A stretch of 43,625 bases of DNA from Chloroflexota bacterium (GTDB lineage Bacteria > Chloroflexota > Dehalococcoidia > JABGRK01), in assembly GCA_018648325.1 (NCBI GenBank), contig JABGRK010000008.1:1-43625 (forward strand), read 5' to 3'. Within the stretch, counting starts at the first letter, position 1. Each line of letters starts with the position of its first letter. The position numbers and the translations under genes were made by a program. The notes beneath the pieces are model-generated. The model worked only from the letters and a program-made list of their open reading frames with translations. It made no database searches and had not been told where the DNA came from. Below are positions 15,795-24,301 of this stretch, one piece after another.

Positions 15795-16268
15795 ATGAAG
15801 ATAGCAGTATCAGCAACAGGGCAGGATATTGAGGCCAATGTGGATCCCAGGTTCGGGCGTGCCCAGTACTTCCTCATCGTCGATACAGAGACGATGCAGG
15901 CAGAGGCTGTGTCTAACGACAACGCCATGGGTGGTGGAGGTGTCGGTATAGCATCGGCACAGCTGGTTGCCAACAAGGGCGCAGAAGTGGTGCTCACCGG
16001 CAACTGCGGGCCAAATGCGTTCAGCGCGTTGGCACAAGTAGGCGTTCAGGTAATCATCGGCGTTTCCGGCAAGATAAAGGACGCAGTGGAGGCCTACAAG
16101 GCGGGCAAGTACCAAGCGGCACCGCAGGCCAACGTGGCAGAGCATTCTGGCAGCCCACAGGGCGGCGGCACACAGGCAATGAATCAGCAGATGGGTGGTG
16201 GCATGGGCCGTGGCGGCGGACGTGGTATGGGTGGCGGCGGAGGACGCGGACGCGGCATGGGACGCTGA
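15795..16268 (+). CDS. NifX-like (DiNase_FeMo-co) protein with Gly/Arg-rich tail
   Basis: A 157-residue protein. The first 110 residues are the NifX/orange-protein fold: MKIAVSATGQDIEANVDPRF, with FGRA next (about residues 20-23), and VVLTGNCGPNAFSAL. The tail (about 115-157) is low complexity with repeated MGGG and GRG units. AAGGAGG lies 7 bp before the ATG, so the upstream in-frame ATG is not used. It is first in the long plus-strand cluster and is followed by ferredoxin-MinD ATPases, as in orange-protein clusters of anaerobes. It is presumably a carrier or scaffold for a metal cluster. Confidence 0.88.
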   Translation: MKIAVSATGQDIEANVDPRFGRAQYFLIVDTETMQAEAVSNDNAMGGGGVGIASAQLVANKGAEVVLTGNCGPNAFSALAQVGVQVIIGVSGKIKDAVEAYKAGKYQAAPQANVAEHSGSPQGGGTQAMNQQMGGGMGRGGGRGMGGGGGRGRGMGR

Positions 16269-16336
16269 TTCCAAGTAAATGTAGAGTTGATGAATTAAAC
16301 CGATATATCAGGTAAATCGGATCTAAGCGAGGATAG

Positions 16337-17191
16337 ATGATTATATCCGTTGCCAGTGGAAAAGGCGGCACCGGCAAAACGTTGGTGGCCACCAGCTTGG
16401 CGCTCTCCATAGCGGACGAGGGCGTACAGATACTTGACTGCGACGTGGAGGAGCCAAACGCTCATCTGCTGCTAAACCCAAATTTTGAGAGCAGCGAGCC
16501 TGTTGAAGTACTGGTGCCACAGGTGGATGATGATAAGTGCAATTACTGCGGCAAGTGCTCAGAGGTATGCGTATATCACTCCATCGCTGTGATGAAAGAA
16601 AGAGTGCTGCTCTTCCCTGAGCTGTGTCACGGCTGCGGAGCCTGCTCATATCTGTGTCCTGAAAAGGCAATAACAGAGGTGGGGCGCCAGATAGGTGTGG
16701 TTGAAAGTGGTCACGCCAATGGCATCGACTTTGTTCATGGCAAAATCAACGTTGGCGAGGCCATGGTGCCTCCGGTCATCCGCAAGGTGAAGGATAAGAT
16801 TAATAGCAAATCGATAGCAATAATAGACGTCCCACCGGGAACATCGTGCCCAGTGGTGGAAGCGGTCAGGGGCAGCGACTACTGCATACTGGTCACGGAG
16901 CCAACGCCGTTTGGCAAAAATGACCTTGAACTGGCAGTGCAGGTGATGAAACAAATGAACATCCCCTGCGGCGTCATAATCAACCGCGCAGGTTCAAACG
17001 ACAAAAGCGTTGAGGGCTATTGCGCCAGAGAGAATATTCCGGTACTTATGAAAATCCTGCTCAGCACAGACATAGCCAAGCTGTATTCCAAAGGGATCCC
17101 ACTTGTGGATGGTATGCCTGAGTACAGGCAGGTTTTCAGGCATTTGTACGATGATATCAAGAAAGCGGTTGCAGTCGAAAAAAGCCGCTAG
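16337..17191 (+). CDS. MinD/ParA-type ATPase with inserted 2[4Fe-4S] ferredoxin domain
   Basis: A 284-residue protein. Deviant Walker A GKGGTGKT (residues 9-16) is followed by a ferredoxin insert at about 60-110 with two Cys sets (CNYCGKCSEVC and CHGCGACSYLC). The ATPase core continues with DVPPGTSCPV (about 165). It belongs to the family of the orange-protein-associated ATPases of Desulfovibrio. It probably uses ATP to move or insert Fe-S or Mo-containing clusters. The second ATPase gene starts 18 bp downstream, and the two likely act as a pair. Confidence 0.93.
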   Translation: MIISVASGKGGTGKTLVATSLALSIADEGVQILDCDVEEPNAHLLLNPNFESSEPVEVLVPQVDDDKCNYCGKCSEVCVYHSIAVMKERVLLFPELCHGCGACSYLCPEKAITEVGRQIGVVESGHANGIDFVHGKINVGEAMVPPVIRKVKDKINSKSIAIIDVPPGTSCPVVEAVRGSDYCILVTEPTPFGKNDLELAVQVMKQMNIPCGVIINRAGSNDKSVEGYCARENIPVLMKILLSTDIAKLYSKGIPLVDGMPEYRQVFRHLYDDIKKAVAVEKSR

Positions 17192-17209
17192 AACGCAGGC
17201 TACATAAAA

Positions 17210-18073
17210 ATGAAAGAACTTGTGATATTAAGCGGAAAAGGTGGAACTGGCAAAACCACCATTGCGGCATCGTTTGCGGCGCTGGCAAAGGACAAAGTGC
17301 TGTCCGACTGCGATGTGGATGCCGCTGATCTGCACCTGCTGCTTAAGCCAGACAGTAAAATAACAAACGAATTCTGGGCAGGACAAACCGCGGTAATAGA
17401 TGCGGACAAGTGCACTGAATGCGGCTTGTGCCAGGATCTGTGCCGCTTCGATGCCATACACGATTACAAAGTCGACCCAGTCGCCTGCGAAGGTTGCTGT
17501 TTTTGCAAAAACGTTTGCGGTGAAGATGCTATAACCATGCAGGAAAATATGTCCGGCCACTGGTACGTATCGGGTACCAAGTACGGCCCAATGGTTCACG
17601 CCAAGCTGGGCATTGCGCAGGAAAACTCGGGCAGGCTGGTTACGGTGGTAAGGCAAAACGCCAAGGAGAAAGCTGAAGACAGCGGCCTTGAACTGATCAT
17701 CAGCGACGGTCCTCCCGGCATAGGCTGCCCCGTCATCTCATCGCTTTCGGGAGCTACCGCGGCGCTGATCGTTACCGAACCATCGCTTTCCGGTATGCAT
17801 GATCTGGACCGCATCATCGGCGTCTGCAGCCACTTCGGCATACCGGCAATGGTGTGCATCAATAAATACGATATCAACGAGGAAAACACGGCAACAATTG
17901 AAAAGTATTGCGCGGATAAGAATATAGAGGTTATAGCTAAAATCCCGTTCGACAACGCTGCCATACAGGCGCTTATTGAGCAAAAAACGCTGGTGGAGCA
18001 CTCAAACGGCGCACTGGCAAAGCAGGTAACGGCGCTGTGGAACAATCTGAGCGAACGACTTATGCAAAGCTAA
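17210..18073 (+). CDS. Second MinD-type ATPase with ferredoxin insert
   Basis: A 287-residue paralogue of the preceding gene. It has Walker A GKGGTGKTT (about residue 9), ferredoxin Cys sets CTECGLCQDLC and CEGCCFCKNVC (about 65-105), and the switch region SDGPPGIGCPVISSL (about 165). The second set carries an additional Cys (GCCFC). The two-gene tandem of slightly different MinD-ferredoxins is characteristic of anaerobe orange-protein clusters. Confidence 0.93.
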   Translation: MKELVILSGKGGTGKTTIAASFAALAKDKVLSDCDVDAADLHLLLKPDSKITNEFWAGQTAVIDADKCTECGLCQDLCRFDAIHDYKVDPVACEGCCFCKNVCGEDAITMQENMSGHWYVSGTKYGPMVHAKLGIAQENSGRLVTVVRQNAKEKAEDSGLELIISDGPPGIGCPVISSLSGATAALIVTEPSLSGMHDLDRIIGVCSHFGIPAMVCINKYDINEENTATIEKYCADKNIEVIAKIPFDNAAIQALIEQKTLVEHSNGALAKQVTALWNNLSERLMQS

Positions 18074-18085
18074 AGGAGGCACACT

Positions 18086-18313
18086 ATGCCGATATATGAA
18101 TATGAATGTGAAGATTGTGGAAACGTTATCGAGATACTGATGCGTGGCGAGCTTAACCATACCATTCAATGCGCCAAATGCGGCAGCGACAACCTCAAAA
18201 AGCTGATAACGGCATCATATGCCATCAGGATGAACGGAATGACCGACACATTAACCACATGCTGCGGTAGAGACGAACGCTGCGATAGCAGCGGAAGCTG
18301 CTGTGAACAATAA
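18086..18313 (+). CDS. FmdB-like zinc-ribbon protein
   Basis: A 75-residue protein opening MPIYEYECEDCG, the hallmark of FmdB/CxxC_CXXC_SSSS-family regulators. A second knuckle CAKCGSDNLKKLI follows, then a Cys-rich tail (TTCCGRDERCDSSGSCCEQ). AAGGAGG precedes the ATG, 12 bp after the second MinD gene. FmdB-type proteins are small zinc-binding proteins of uncertain regulatory role. The extra C-terminal cysteines could bind metal in this redox cluster. Confidence 0.85.
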   Translation: MPIYEYECEDCGNVIEILMRGELNHTIQCAKCGSDNLKKLITASYAIRMNGMTDTLTTCCGRDERCDSSGSCCEQ

Positions 18314-18398
18314 CAGGGGATGGGATAGATGGAGATAGCAGAACGTAAGACACTGATATGGAATCAGGACAATATTCTTTGGAGAGGGGGTAATGATA

Positions 18399-18692
18399 AT
18401 GCCTGACGATATTGAGCTGAAGCCAAGTTATTCGACCAAAGAAGTATCCGGCAGATGCATCAAGTGTCTTGCTGAGGATAAATATGGTGACTGCCTCAGA
18501 GAGTTATTGCAGGGAGGTATTGACAACCAAGAACTGAGAGCTAAATACGCAGCTTTGCTCTCGTTATTGACATCACCTGAACTGGAGCAATTGCGTGCTG
18601 AAACAGAACTGCGTCTCTCTGAAGGGAAAGAGGTTAAGGTTCTTATTCATTCAGAAAAAGGCGAGACGAAATATGAAATCAAAACTAATTAA
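18399..18692 (+). CDS. Hypothetical protein of the NifX/MinD cluster
   Basis: A 97-residue protein with an N-terminal Cys group, GRCIKCLAEDKYGDCLRELL, and a helical middle with ELRAKYAALLSLLTSPELEQ. GAGGGGG lies 8 bp before the ATG at 18399, which fits better than the ATG at 18393. Family not recognised. Its position between the zinc-ribbon gene and a NifX-like gene suggests an accessory role in the same pathway. Confidence 0.7.
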   Translation: MPDDIELKPSYSTKEVSGRCIKCLAEDKYGDCLRELLQGGIDNQELRAKYAALLSLLTSPELEQLRAETELRLSEGKEVKVLIHSEKGETKYEIKTN

Positions 18693-18708
18693 TAAATGGA
18701 GGTATTTA

Positions 18709-19068
18709 ATGAAATACGCAGTACCAATGAGCGGAGGAATGCTATCGGCGCATTTTGGCCACTGTGAGCAGTTTGCCCTGATCACAGTCGATGAAGGTAA
18801 AAAGCAGATTTTTGAAACGGAACTGGTTACGCCACCAGCTCATGAACCGGGATTGTTCCCCGTATGGCTGGCGGGACTGGGAGTCTCTTTTGTAATTGCC
18901 GGCGGAATGGGACCACGGGCAGTGGACATTTTTACGGAGAATCGAATTGGGGTTATCCTGGGTGCCCTGGAAAGCGATCCTGAAAAGGCCGTTCTGAATC
19001 ATTTGAATGGCTCGCTGGCTACCGGTGAGAATGCCTGCGACCATGGTACAAATGACTGCAATCACTAA
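18709..19068 (+). CDS. NifX-like (orange-protein type) protein
   Basis: A 119-residue single-domain protein: MKYAVPMSGGMLSAHFGHCE (HFG motif), FVIAGGMGPRAVD (about residues 64-76), LESDPEKAV and Cys/His tail ACDHGTNDCNH. ATGGAGG lies 7 bp before the ATG; the longer upstream frame overlaps the previous gene and is rejected. It is paralogous to the isolated gene at 4573-4935. Likely a metal-cluster carrier. Confidence 0.87.
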   Translation: MKYAVPMSGGMLSAHFGHCEQFALITVDEGKKQIFETELVTPPAHEPGLFPVWLAGLGVSFVIAGGMGPRAVDIFTENRIGVILGALESDPEKAVLNHLNGSLATGENACDHGTNDCNH

Positions 19069-19077
19069 GGAGAGAAA

Positions 19078-19485
19078 ATGAAAATTGCGGTTGTATCGGA
19101 TGACGGCGTCACCGTCAACCAACACTTCGGTAGAGCGCCATACTACGTAGTGGCCACCGTTGATGATGGCAAGTTGGTAAGTAAGGAAACCCGCGTCAAG
19201 GTAGGACATCACACCTTTGCCGCGGCACACCGGAACGAAGACGATCATGTGGACGCAGAGGGCAGGCACGGCTATAGCGCAGCTGCAGCATGCAGGCATA
19301 CCGTAATGGTTGAGCCCATATTGGACTGCGATGTGCTCATCTGCGGCGGCATGGGCTGGGGCGCATATGAAAGCATGAAGAGCAAGAACATCAATGTTTT
19401 CGTGACTGATAATACAAACATCGATGAGGCTATCAAACTATTCCTTGCAGGTACGCTTACCAACCTTATGGATCGTCTGCATTGA
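19078..19485 (+). CDS. NifX-like protein with His-rich insert
   Basis: A 135-residue DiNase_FeMo-co-like protein: MKIAVVSDDGVTVNQHFGRA at the start and DVLICGGMGWGAYESM (about residues 84-99). Unlike its neighbours it has a central His/Asp/Glu-rich insertion (GHHTFAAAHRNEDDHVDAEG) that could bind a metal. It starts 9 bp after the previous gene with GGAG upstream, so the two are cotranscribed. Confidence 0.85.
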   Translation: MKIAVVSDDGVTVNQHFGRAPYYVVATVDDGKLVSKETRVKVGHHTFAAAHRNEDDHVDAEGRHGYSAAAACRHTVMVEPILDCDVLICGGMGWGAYESMKSKNINVFVTDNTNIDEAIKLFLAGTLTNLMDRLH

Positions 19486-19520
19486 ACAACAGGACAACTA
19501 AATTAAGGAGCAGATAATTA

Positions 19521-20537
19521 ATGGTAACGCAAGATCAAGTAAGTAAAGCAATAAGCGAGCTTTTAGTGCCCGGCGTGGGCCGCAGCTTGACCGACCTCAA
19601 CCTGCTGAAAAGTATTGAGGTAGCCGACGGCAAGGTGACCGTAACAGTGGCAAACGCGGCAATCGGCGAGGGCACGCAGGACTGGATAAGAACCAAGATA
19701 GCCACGTCCGTTGAGAAAATAGCAGATGGACTCGAAATAACCACCGAGTTTGTCGATGCCAAACCCACAGATGTCAATCAAGTGGGCAAGGTGATTGCCA
19801 TCATGAGTGGCAAGGGCGGCGTAGGTAAATCGCTGATTACGGGCCTTTCCGCCGTGGCGCTGGCGCGTCAAGGCAAGAGCGTCGGCATACTGGATGCAGA
19901 TATCACCGGCCCCAGCATACCCAAAATGTTCGGCATGAAAACCAGGCCCATCAGCAGCAAATCGGGCATACTGCCCATCATATCGCACCTTGGCATAGAG
20001 GTGATGTCCATCAATCTGATGCTGGAAAACGAGCACGACGCCGTTATCTGGCGCGGCCCGGTCATATCCGGTGCCATCAAGCAGTTCTGGGAGGAGGTTC
20101 TCTGGGGCAAGCTGGACTACCTGTTAGTGGACTTGCCGCCGGGAACCGCCGACGCACCTTTGACTGTCATGCAAACGTTACCGGTCAACGGCGTTATCAT
20201 CGTGTCAACACCGCAGGAGCTTGCCAGCATGGTGGTAAGAAAAGCGGTAACTATGGCGCAGAAGCTAGACAAGCCGGTACTGGGTGTTGTGGAGAACATG
20301 AGCTACCTTGAGATACCTGAAACGGGCAAGAGGATGGAGCTGTTTGGTAAGAGTCGAGGACAGGAAGTGGCTGATGCCGCAAATGCACCTCTGCTGGCAA
20401 CATTGCCCCTAGATCCCAAGTTGGCCGCTCTGTGCGATGCCGGCGAAGTTGAAAAGTACAGCACGCCTGAGTTCGACGCGTTTTCCAAAGCATTTACTGA
20501 AATAGCACTGAAGTCCCTTAAAAGCAATCATGGATAA
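19521..20537 (+). CDS. mrp: Mrp/ApbC-type P-loop ATPase with N-terminal DUF59 domain
   Basis: A 338-residue protein. The MIP18/DUF59 domain covers about residues 1-85. The Mrp ATPase follows with SGKGGVGKS (about 94-102), DADITGPSIPKMFG (about 120), DLPPGTADAPL (about 205) and VVENMSY (about 255). Mrp proteins carry and transfer [4Fe-4S] clusters. Oddly, the CxxC motif that normally follows the ENMSY segment is missing: here it reads LEIPETGKRMELFG. The protein may not hold a cluster in the usual dimer interface. AAGGAG precedes the start. Confidence 0.92.
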   Translation: MVTQDQVSKAISELLVPGVGRSLTDLNLLKSIEVADGKVTVTVANAAIGEGTQDWIRTKIATSVEKIADGLEITTEFVDAKPTDVNQVGKVIAIMSGKGGVGKSLITGLSAVALARQGKSVGILDADITGPSIPKMFGMKTRPISSKSGILPIISHLGIEVMSINLMLENEHDAVIWRGPVISGAIKQFWEEVLWGKLDYLLVDLPPGTADAPLTVMQTLPVNGVIIVSTPQELASMVVRKAVTMAQKLDKPVLGVVENMSYLEIPETGKRMELFGKSRGQEVADAANAPLLATLPLDPKLAALCDAGEVEKYSTPEFDAFSKAFTEIALKSLKSNHG

Positions 20538-20580
20538 TTCGTCAAAACCACTAGCTGATATCTCAATATGGAGGTAGGCC

Positions 20581-21414
20581 ATGGAAGTCCGAATTACTAC
20601 ACTTAGTGAGAACACGGCAACCTATGGTTATATCGCCGAATGGGGGCTGAGCATACTAGTTGAGGTAGAGGGAGCCAGAATCCTCATGGATACAGGGCTA
20701 AGCTTTTCTGCAACACATAATGCTCAGATAGCAGGAATTGACCTTACCAGTATCGATCGAATAGTGCTGAGCCATGGTCACGCAGACCATACCGGTGGTC
20801 TTTATGATCTGCTTAAAAAAACCGGGGAAATTGAGATAGTCGCGCATCCTGATATCTGGGATGCAAAGTACGTTCAACGCGGTCAGGGCGAAACGGAACG
20901 CTACATCGGCATACCTTTCCGTCGAGAGACATTGGAAGATCTTGGAGCCAAGTTCAATCTGACAAGTGAGCCGGTTCATATCGCTAATCATGTAATGACC
21001 ACCGGGCAAATACCGATGCGTACAGAATACGAGCAGATTGGTAGCCACCTTTGTATTCACAAGGATGGAATATCTATACCGGACAAACTGGCTGATGATC
21101 TGGCATTGATAATCAATACTGACTTTGGGCTGGTTGTCATATTGGGCTGTGCCCATCGTGGAGTTATCAACACACTAAATCATGCACGAGATTTAACCGG
21201 CAACGAGACTGTGTATGCTGTTATCGGTGGCACTCATCTTTTTCTAGCATCAGACGAACAAATTAACAAGACTATCGTAGACCTAAAGAAGCTGGGGGTT
21301 CAGCGATTGCTGGTATCTCACTGCACCGGTTTTAGGGCTTCATCTCGACTGGCGCAGAAATTTGGAGATGGGTTCGTTTTAAACAATGCAGGAAGCCAGT
21401 TTACATTGCCATAA
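20581..21414 (+). CDS. MBL-fold metallohydrolase
   Basis: A 277-residue metallo-beta-lactamase-fold protein. The metal site motif is LSHGHADHTGG (about residues 61-71), with further ligands in ILGCAHRG (about 183-190) and GGTHLF (about 215). It resembles the family annotated as dihydropterin-type MBL hydrolases, which occur beside MinD/NifX genes in anaerobes. Substrate unknown. GGAGG precedes the ATG. Confidence 0.88.
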   Translation: MEVRITTLSENTATYGYIAEWGLSILVEVEGARILMDTGLSFSATHNAQIAGIDLTSIDRIVLSHGHADHTGGLYDLLKKTGEIEIVAHPDIWDAKYVQRGQGETERYIGIPFRRETLEDLGAKFNLTSEPVHIANHVMTTGQIPMRTEYEQIGSHLCIHKDGISIPDKLADDLALIINTDFGLVVILGCAHRGVINTLNHARDLTGNETVYAVIGGTHLFLASDEQINKTIVDLKKLGVQRLLVSHCTGFRASSRLAQKFGDGFVLNNAGSQFTLP

Positions 21415-21481
21415 GCAGATTGCCACGGTTTATTTTAACAACAGCGTGCGATTGGCTGGAAATAAAGGTTTGGAGGCAAAT

Positions 21482-21661
21482 ATGGTAGAAAAGGTATCAG
21501 ACAGATATCTGAAGTTAAGGGGAAAAGGTTGGAATGATCTTAGATTGGCTAAATCCTTGTGCAAGGTAGAAGGAATCATAGGTGATAAGCTAGGTCTTAA
21601 AACAGCTGAGGAAATAGTAGAAGAGTTGATTGGCAGGCTCCTTGGATTATTAAAGGTTTAA
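21482..21661 (+). CDS. Small helical hypothetical protein
   Basis: A 59-residue protein (MVEKVSDRYLKLRGKGWNDL, then a Cys-containing helix and a Leu-rich end GRLLGLLKV). TTGGAGG lies 6 bp before the ATG; the longer frame overlapping the MBL gene is rejected. No family recognised. Confidence 0.65.
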   Translation: MVEKVSDRYLKLRGKGWNDLRLAKSLCKVEGIIGDKLGLKTAEEIVEELIGRLLGLLKV

Positions 21662-21743
21662 AGCTGGTGAAATTGACCTATAACAGTTTTTTAGTATCAA
21701 AATACGATGCCATGTAATCAAAAGATAAGATTGGAGGCATAGC

Positions 21744-23078
21744 ATGAAAAAATATGATGTAGTAGTAATAGGAGGAAGTGCGGCAGGTATTCCGGCTGCA
21801 ATAACAGCAAGAAGACATTATCCGGAGAAGTCGATCGTAATAATACGCAAGGAAGAAAAGGTCCCCATCCCGTGCGGCATTCCCTATGTGTTTGGCACTG
21901 TAATGAGCAATGACAAGAATTTGATCCCTGATTCGGCATTGTCCAGCAATGGTATAGATCTTATTGTTGCTGAAGCCACATCACTTGATTGTGCTGCAAA
22001 AACAATAAAACTGGCGGATGGAGAAACAGTTTCCTACGATAAACTCATACTTACAACAGGGTCAACCCCATTTGTTCCACCTATTCCCGGAGCAGACAAA
22101 CCAGGAGTATTTTCGGTCAAGAAAGATGTTGTCTATCTGGACAGCATGTTGAAATATCTCGATAGCGTAAAGAACGTTGTCGTGGTGGGTGGAGGATTCA
22201 TTGGAGTAGAATTTGCCGATGAGCTGCGTAAACGTGGGCTCAATGTAACTATCGTTGAAATGCTTGACTATTGCCTGATGCTCGCTCTGGAAGAGGGGTA
22301 CTGCAAAGAGGCCGAAGATAAAATCAAATCGCTGGGCGTGAATATTCTCACAAACGTCAAACTTATGGAGATACTTGGCAATGGCAAGGTTACTGGCGTA
22401 AGGCTTTCAAACGGTGTTTCCATAGATGCAGATTTGGTACTGCTTAGCGTTGGTGTGAGACCCAATATCACCTTGGCGCAGCAAGCCGATATTCAGACCG
22501 AAAAAAACGGAATAGTAGTGGACTCGCATATGCGTACCAATGATGAATCGATCTTTGCCTGTGGCGATTGCACAGCTAAGAAATCATTCTTCACCGGGAG
22601 GGATTCTCCTTTGAAACTCGCTTCGATAGCCACAATGGAGGCTCGTGTTGCAGGAGCCAACCTGTTTAGAATCAGGAGGGAACAAACCGGGGTTATAGGT
22701 GTTTTCTCAACCATTATCGACAATCAGGTATTTGGCGTGGCCGGTCTCAGTGAAAAAGAGGCGCAGGATTTCGGCTATGACGTTGCATGTGGTGAAATAG
22801 AACAGCCCAACCGGCACCCGGGAGGCATGCCCGGCATGGTTCTGCTCAAAGTTAAGTTGATATTCAACAAGAGTAACGGTGAACTAATAGGTGGCAGCGT
22901 CAGGGGCGGCGATAGCGCCGGGGAATCAATAAATACCATCAGCGCCTGCATACAGAAGAAAATGACTGCAGATGAAATCGCTATGTTCCAGTTAGGCACT
23001 CATCCCGCTGTAACGGCATCGCCGATTGCCTATCAACTAGTCAACGCTGCTGAGCTAGCGATCAAAGCCATGTCTTAG
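21744..23078 (+). CDS. CoA-disulfide-reductase-like FAD/NAD(P) oxidoreductase
   Basis: A 444-residue pyridine-nucleotide disulfide oxidoreductase. The FAD motif is VVVIGGSAAG (5-14). The active-site Cys lies in PIPCGIPYVFG (about residue 44), as in CoA-disulfide reductases and NADH oxidases with a single redox Cys. The NAD(P) motif is VVVVGGGFIGVEFA (about 148-161), the second FAD motif is IFACGDC (about 270), and a dimerisation domain follows from about 330. It probably reduces a low-molecular-weight disulfide, persulfide or polysulfide. Together with the UxxC thioredoxin-like gene downstream it suggests a thiol-redox branch. Confidence 0.9.
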   Translation: MKKYDVVVIGGSAAGIPAAITARRHYPEKSIVIIRKEEKVPIPCGIPYVFGTVMSNDKNLIPDSALSSNGIDLIVAEATSLDCAAKTIKLADGETVSYDKLILTTGSTPFVPPIPGADKPGVFSVKKDVVYLDSMLKYLDSVKNVVVVGGGFIGVEFADELRKRGLNVTIVEMLDYCLMLALEEGYCKEAEDKIKSLGVNILTNVKLMEILGNGKVTGVRLSNGVSIDADLVLLSVGVRPNITLAQQADIQTEKNGIVVDSHMRTNDESIFACGDCTAKKSFFTGRDSPLKLASIATMEARVAGANLFRIRREQTGVIGVFSTIIDNQVFGVAGLSEKEAQDFGYDVACGEIEQPNRHPGGMPGMVLLKVKLIFNKSNGELIGGSVRGGDSAGESINTISACIQKKMTADEIAMFQLGTHPAVTASPIAYQLVNAAELAIKAMS

Positions 23079-23136
23079 TCTTACCAATAATTTCAAAATT
23101 AACTCGCAGATAAATTGAAACGGCAAAGGAGGAGAT

Positions 23137-23403
23137 ATGGCTCAGATGCCATCGGAAAAGAAGCTGAATGTGATAAATCTTTATATCAAAGGTCTGCCGA
23201 AAGCAGAAATATCAGCCGGGGCAAATGCTTCTCCAGATGAAGTAGATGCCACTTTAGAGGAATTTGTTGAAGCAGCCAAGCGCCTTTTTGTTCTGGAACA
23301 GGAAACAGGTAAAACATGTACTGAAATAATCGCCGAAGTTGAAGAGCTTTCCCAGCAGCGTGACAAGCTGATTGGTGATCTTACTAATATGGAGTGCATG
23401 TAA
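23137..23403 (+). CDS. Hypothetical protein with coiled-coil C-terminus
   Basis: An 88-residue soluble protein with one internal Cys (TGKTCTEIIAEVEELSQQRD) and a terminal ECM. It is mostly helical. AAAGGAGG precedes the ATG. Family not recognised. It sits between the CoA-disulfide-reductase-like gene and the candidate selenoprotein. Confidence 0.7.
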   Translation: MAQMPSEKKLNVINLYIKGLPKAEISAGANASPDEVDATLEEFVEAAKRLFVLEQETGKTCTEIIAEVEELSQQRDKLIGDLTNMECM

Positions 23404-23453
23404 GAGCAGAACTCCAATTTAACGAATAGTGTGGATATGTGAGAAGGATCAGT

Positions 23454-23729
23454 ATGAAAAAGATAACAATGGTAAAAATGATTGTGTTCCATAGTGGAAG
23501 CCCAACGTGAATGACTTGTTATCAGGTCACAGGTGTGGCCAAAGCAATGAAAGAGAAGTTTGGAGAAAAACTCGAGCTCAATGTGTATACGAATGATTCT
23601 AAAGAAGCGGAGTTGGTAAGTTTAACAGCTTCGAGCACGGTTTTTGTGAATGATGGATGGATTAGCCTTGATATAGCCAAATCGAAAGAGAAAATGCAGG
23701 AGTTATTGAATAAGCAAATATGCGTATAA
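23454..23729 (+). CDS. Candidate selenoprotein, thioredoxin-like with UxxC motif (TGA at 23508-23510)
   Basis: ATG 23454 has AAGGA about 7 bp upstream and opens a frame MKKITMVKMIVFHSGSPT, interrupted by TGA as codon 19. The frame continues MTCYQVTGVAKAMKEKFG to a 91-residue product. Reading TGA as Sec gives U-M-T-C in the position of a thioredoxin-fold CxxC, with the later TVFVNDGWISLD strand typical of small thioredoxin-like proteins. The ATG right after the TGA lacks a ribosome-binding site. A hairpin follows the TGA at SECIS distance. The alternative is a Cys-to-TGA nonsense mutation. Selenocysteine machinery is not in the window. Confidence 0.65.
23508..23540 (+). promoter_or_regulatory. 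Putative bacterial SECIS hairpin
   Basis: Fourteen bases after the TGA comes GGTCAC (23525-23530), loop AGGT, then GTGGCC (23535-23540): a 6-bp stem with one G-U pair. The loop has G at position 2 and begins 20 nt after the TGA, within the range known for bacterial SECIS elements. It resembles the CAGGU apex of E. coli fdhF. Confidence 0.6.
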
Positions 23730-23789
23730 AAACACGTATTTAGGGAGTCTTATATATGAAGGAAATGAATCAGTATAAGGGGTTTTAGA

Positions 23790-24239
23790 ATGTCCTCGGA
23801 GATGGATGAACTAGAAGATATGGTGATAGCAGATGCGCGTAACATCTATTCGGATACAGTTATAGATCATGCCATGAATCCGCGGAACGTGGGAGAAATC
23901 AGTGATGCTGATGGATTTGCCAGAATAAAAGGGCCATGTGGCGACACCATGCAAATCTGGATAGAGGTTAACAATAACATAATAACAAATATAACTTTTA
24001 TAACCGATGGTTGTGGTACCAGCGCCGCCTCGGGCAGCATGATAACTGTAATGGCCAAAGGGAAAAACATTGGTCAGGTTCAGAAATTCACACGGCATGA
24101 TGTATTAAGTGCCCTGGATGGGTTGCCAGAGGAAAACGAGCACTGCGCCCTTTTGGCTGCAAACACTATCAAAGCCGCAATAAGGGATTACACGGTCATA
24201 AAACGAGAGCCATGGCGAAAAGGCTATAGAAAATACTAA
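23790..24239 (+). CDS. NifU/IscU-type Fe-S cluster scaffold protein
   Basis: A 149-residue protein with the three scaffold cysteines: GPCGDTM (about residue 50), DGCGTSAASGSM (about 75) and EHCALLAANTI (about 117). The IscU-type LPPVK segment is replaced, as in NifU-like proteins of anaerobes. It assembles [2Fe-2S]/[4Fe-4S] clusters. No cysteine desulfurase gene is adjacent. Its presence beside Mrp, MinD and NifX-like genes fits a cluster assembly or delivery pathway. Confidence 0.9.
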   Translation: MSSEMDELEDMVIADARNIYSDTVIDHAMNPRNVGEISDADGFARIKGPCGDTMQIWIEVNNNIITNITFITDGCGTSAASGSMITVMAKGKNIGQVQKFTRHDVLSALDGLPEENEHCALLAANTIKAAIRDYTVIKREPWRKGYRKY

Positions 24240-24301
24240 GTAGTATATACGGTCAGCCAAGACGAAATACATGATGCTTTGGCAACATTAAGGAGATTGG
24301 A

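Noticed and set aside
16337-18073. CooC-type CODH maturation ATPases
   Set aside because: The two MinD-like ATPases contain ferredoxin inserts and lie in the NifX cluster 22 kb from cooS. CooC lacks such inserts.
18742-19299. 185-codon minus-strand frame
   Set aside because: Antisense to two NifX-like genes with clear ribosome-binding sites and family motifs.
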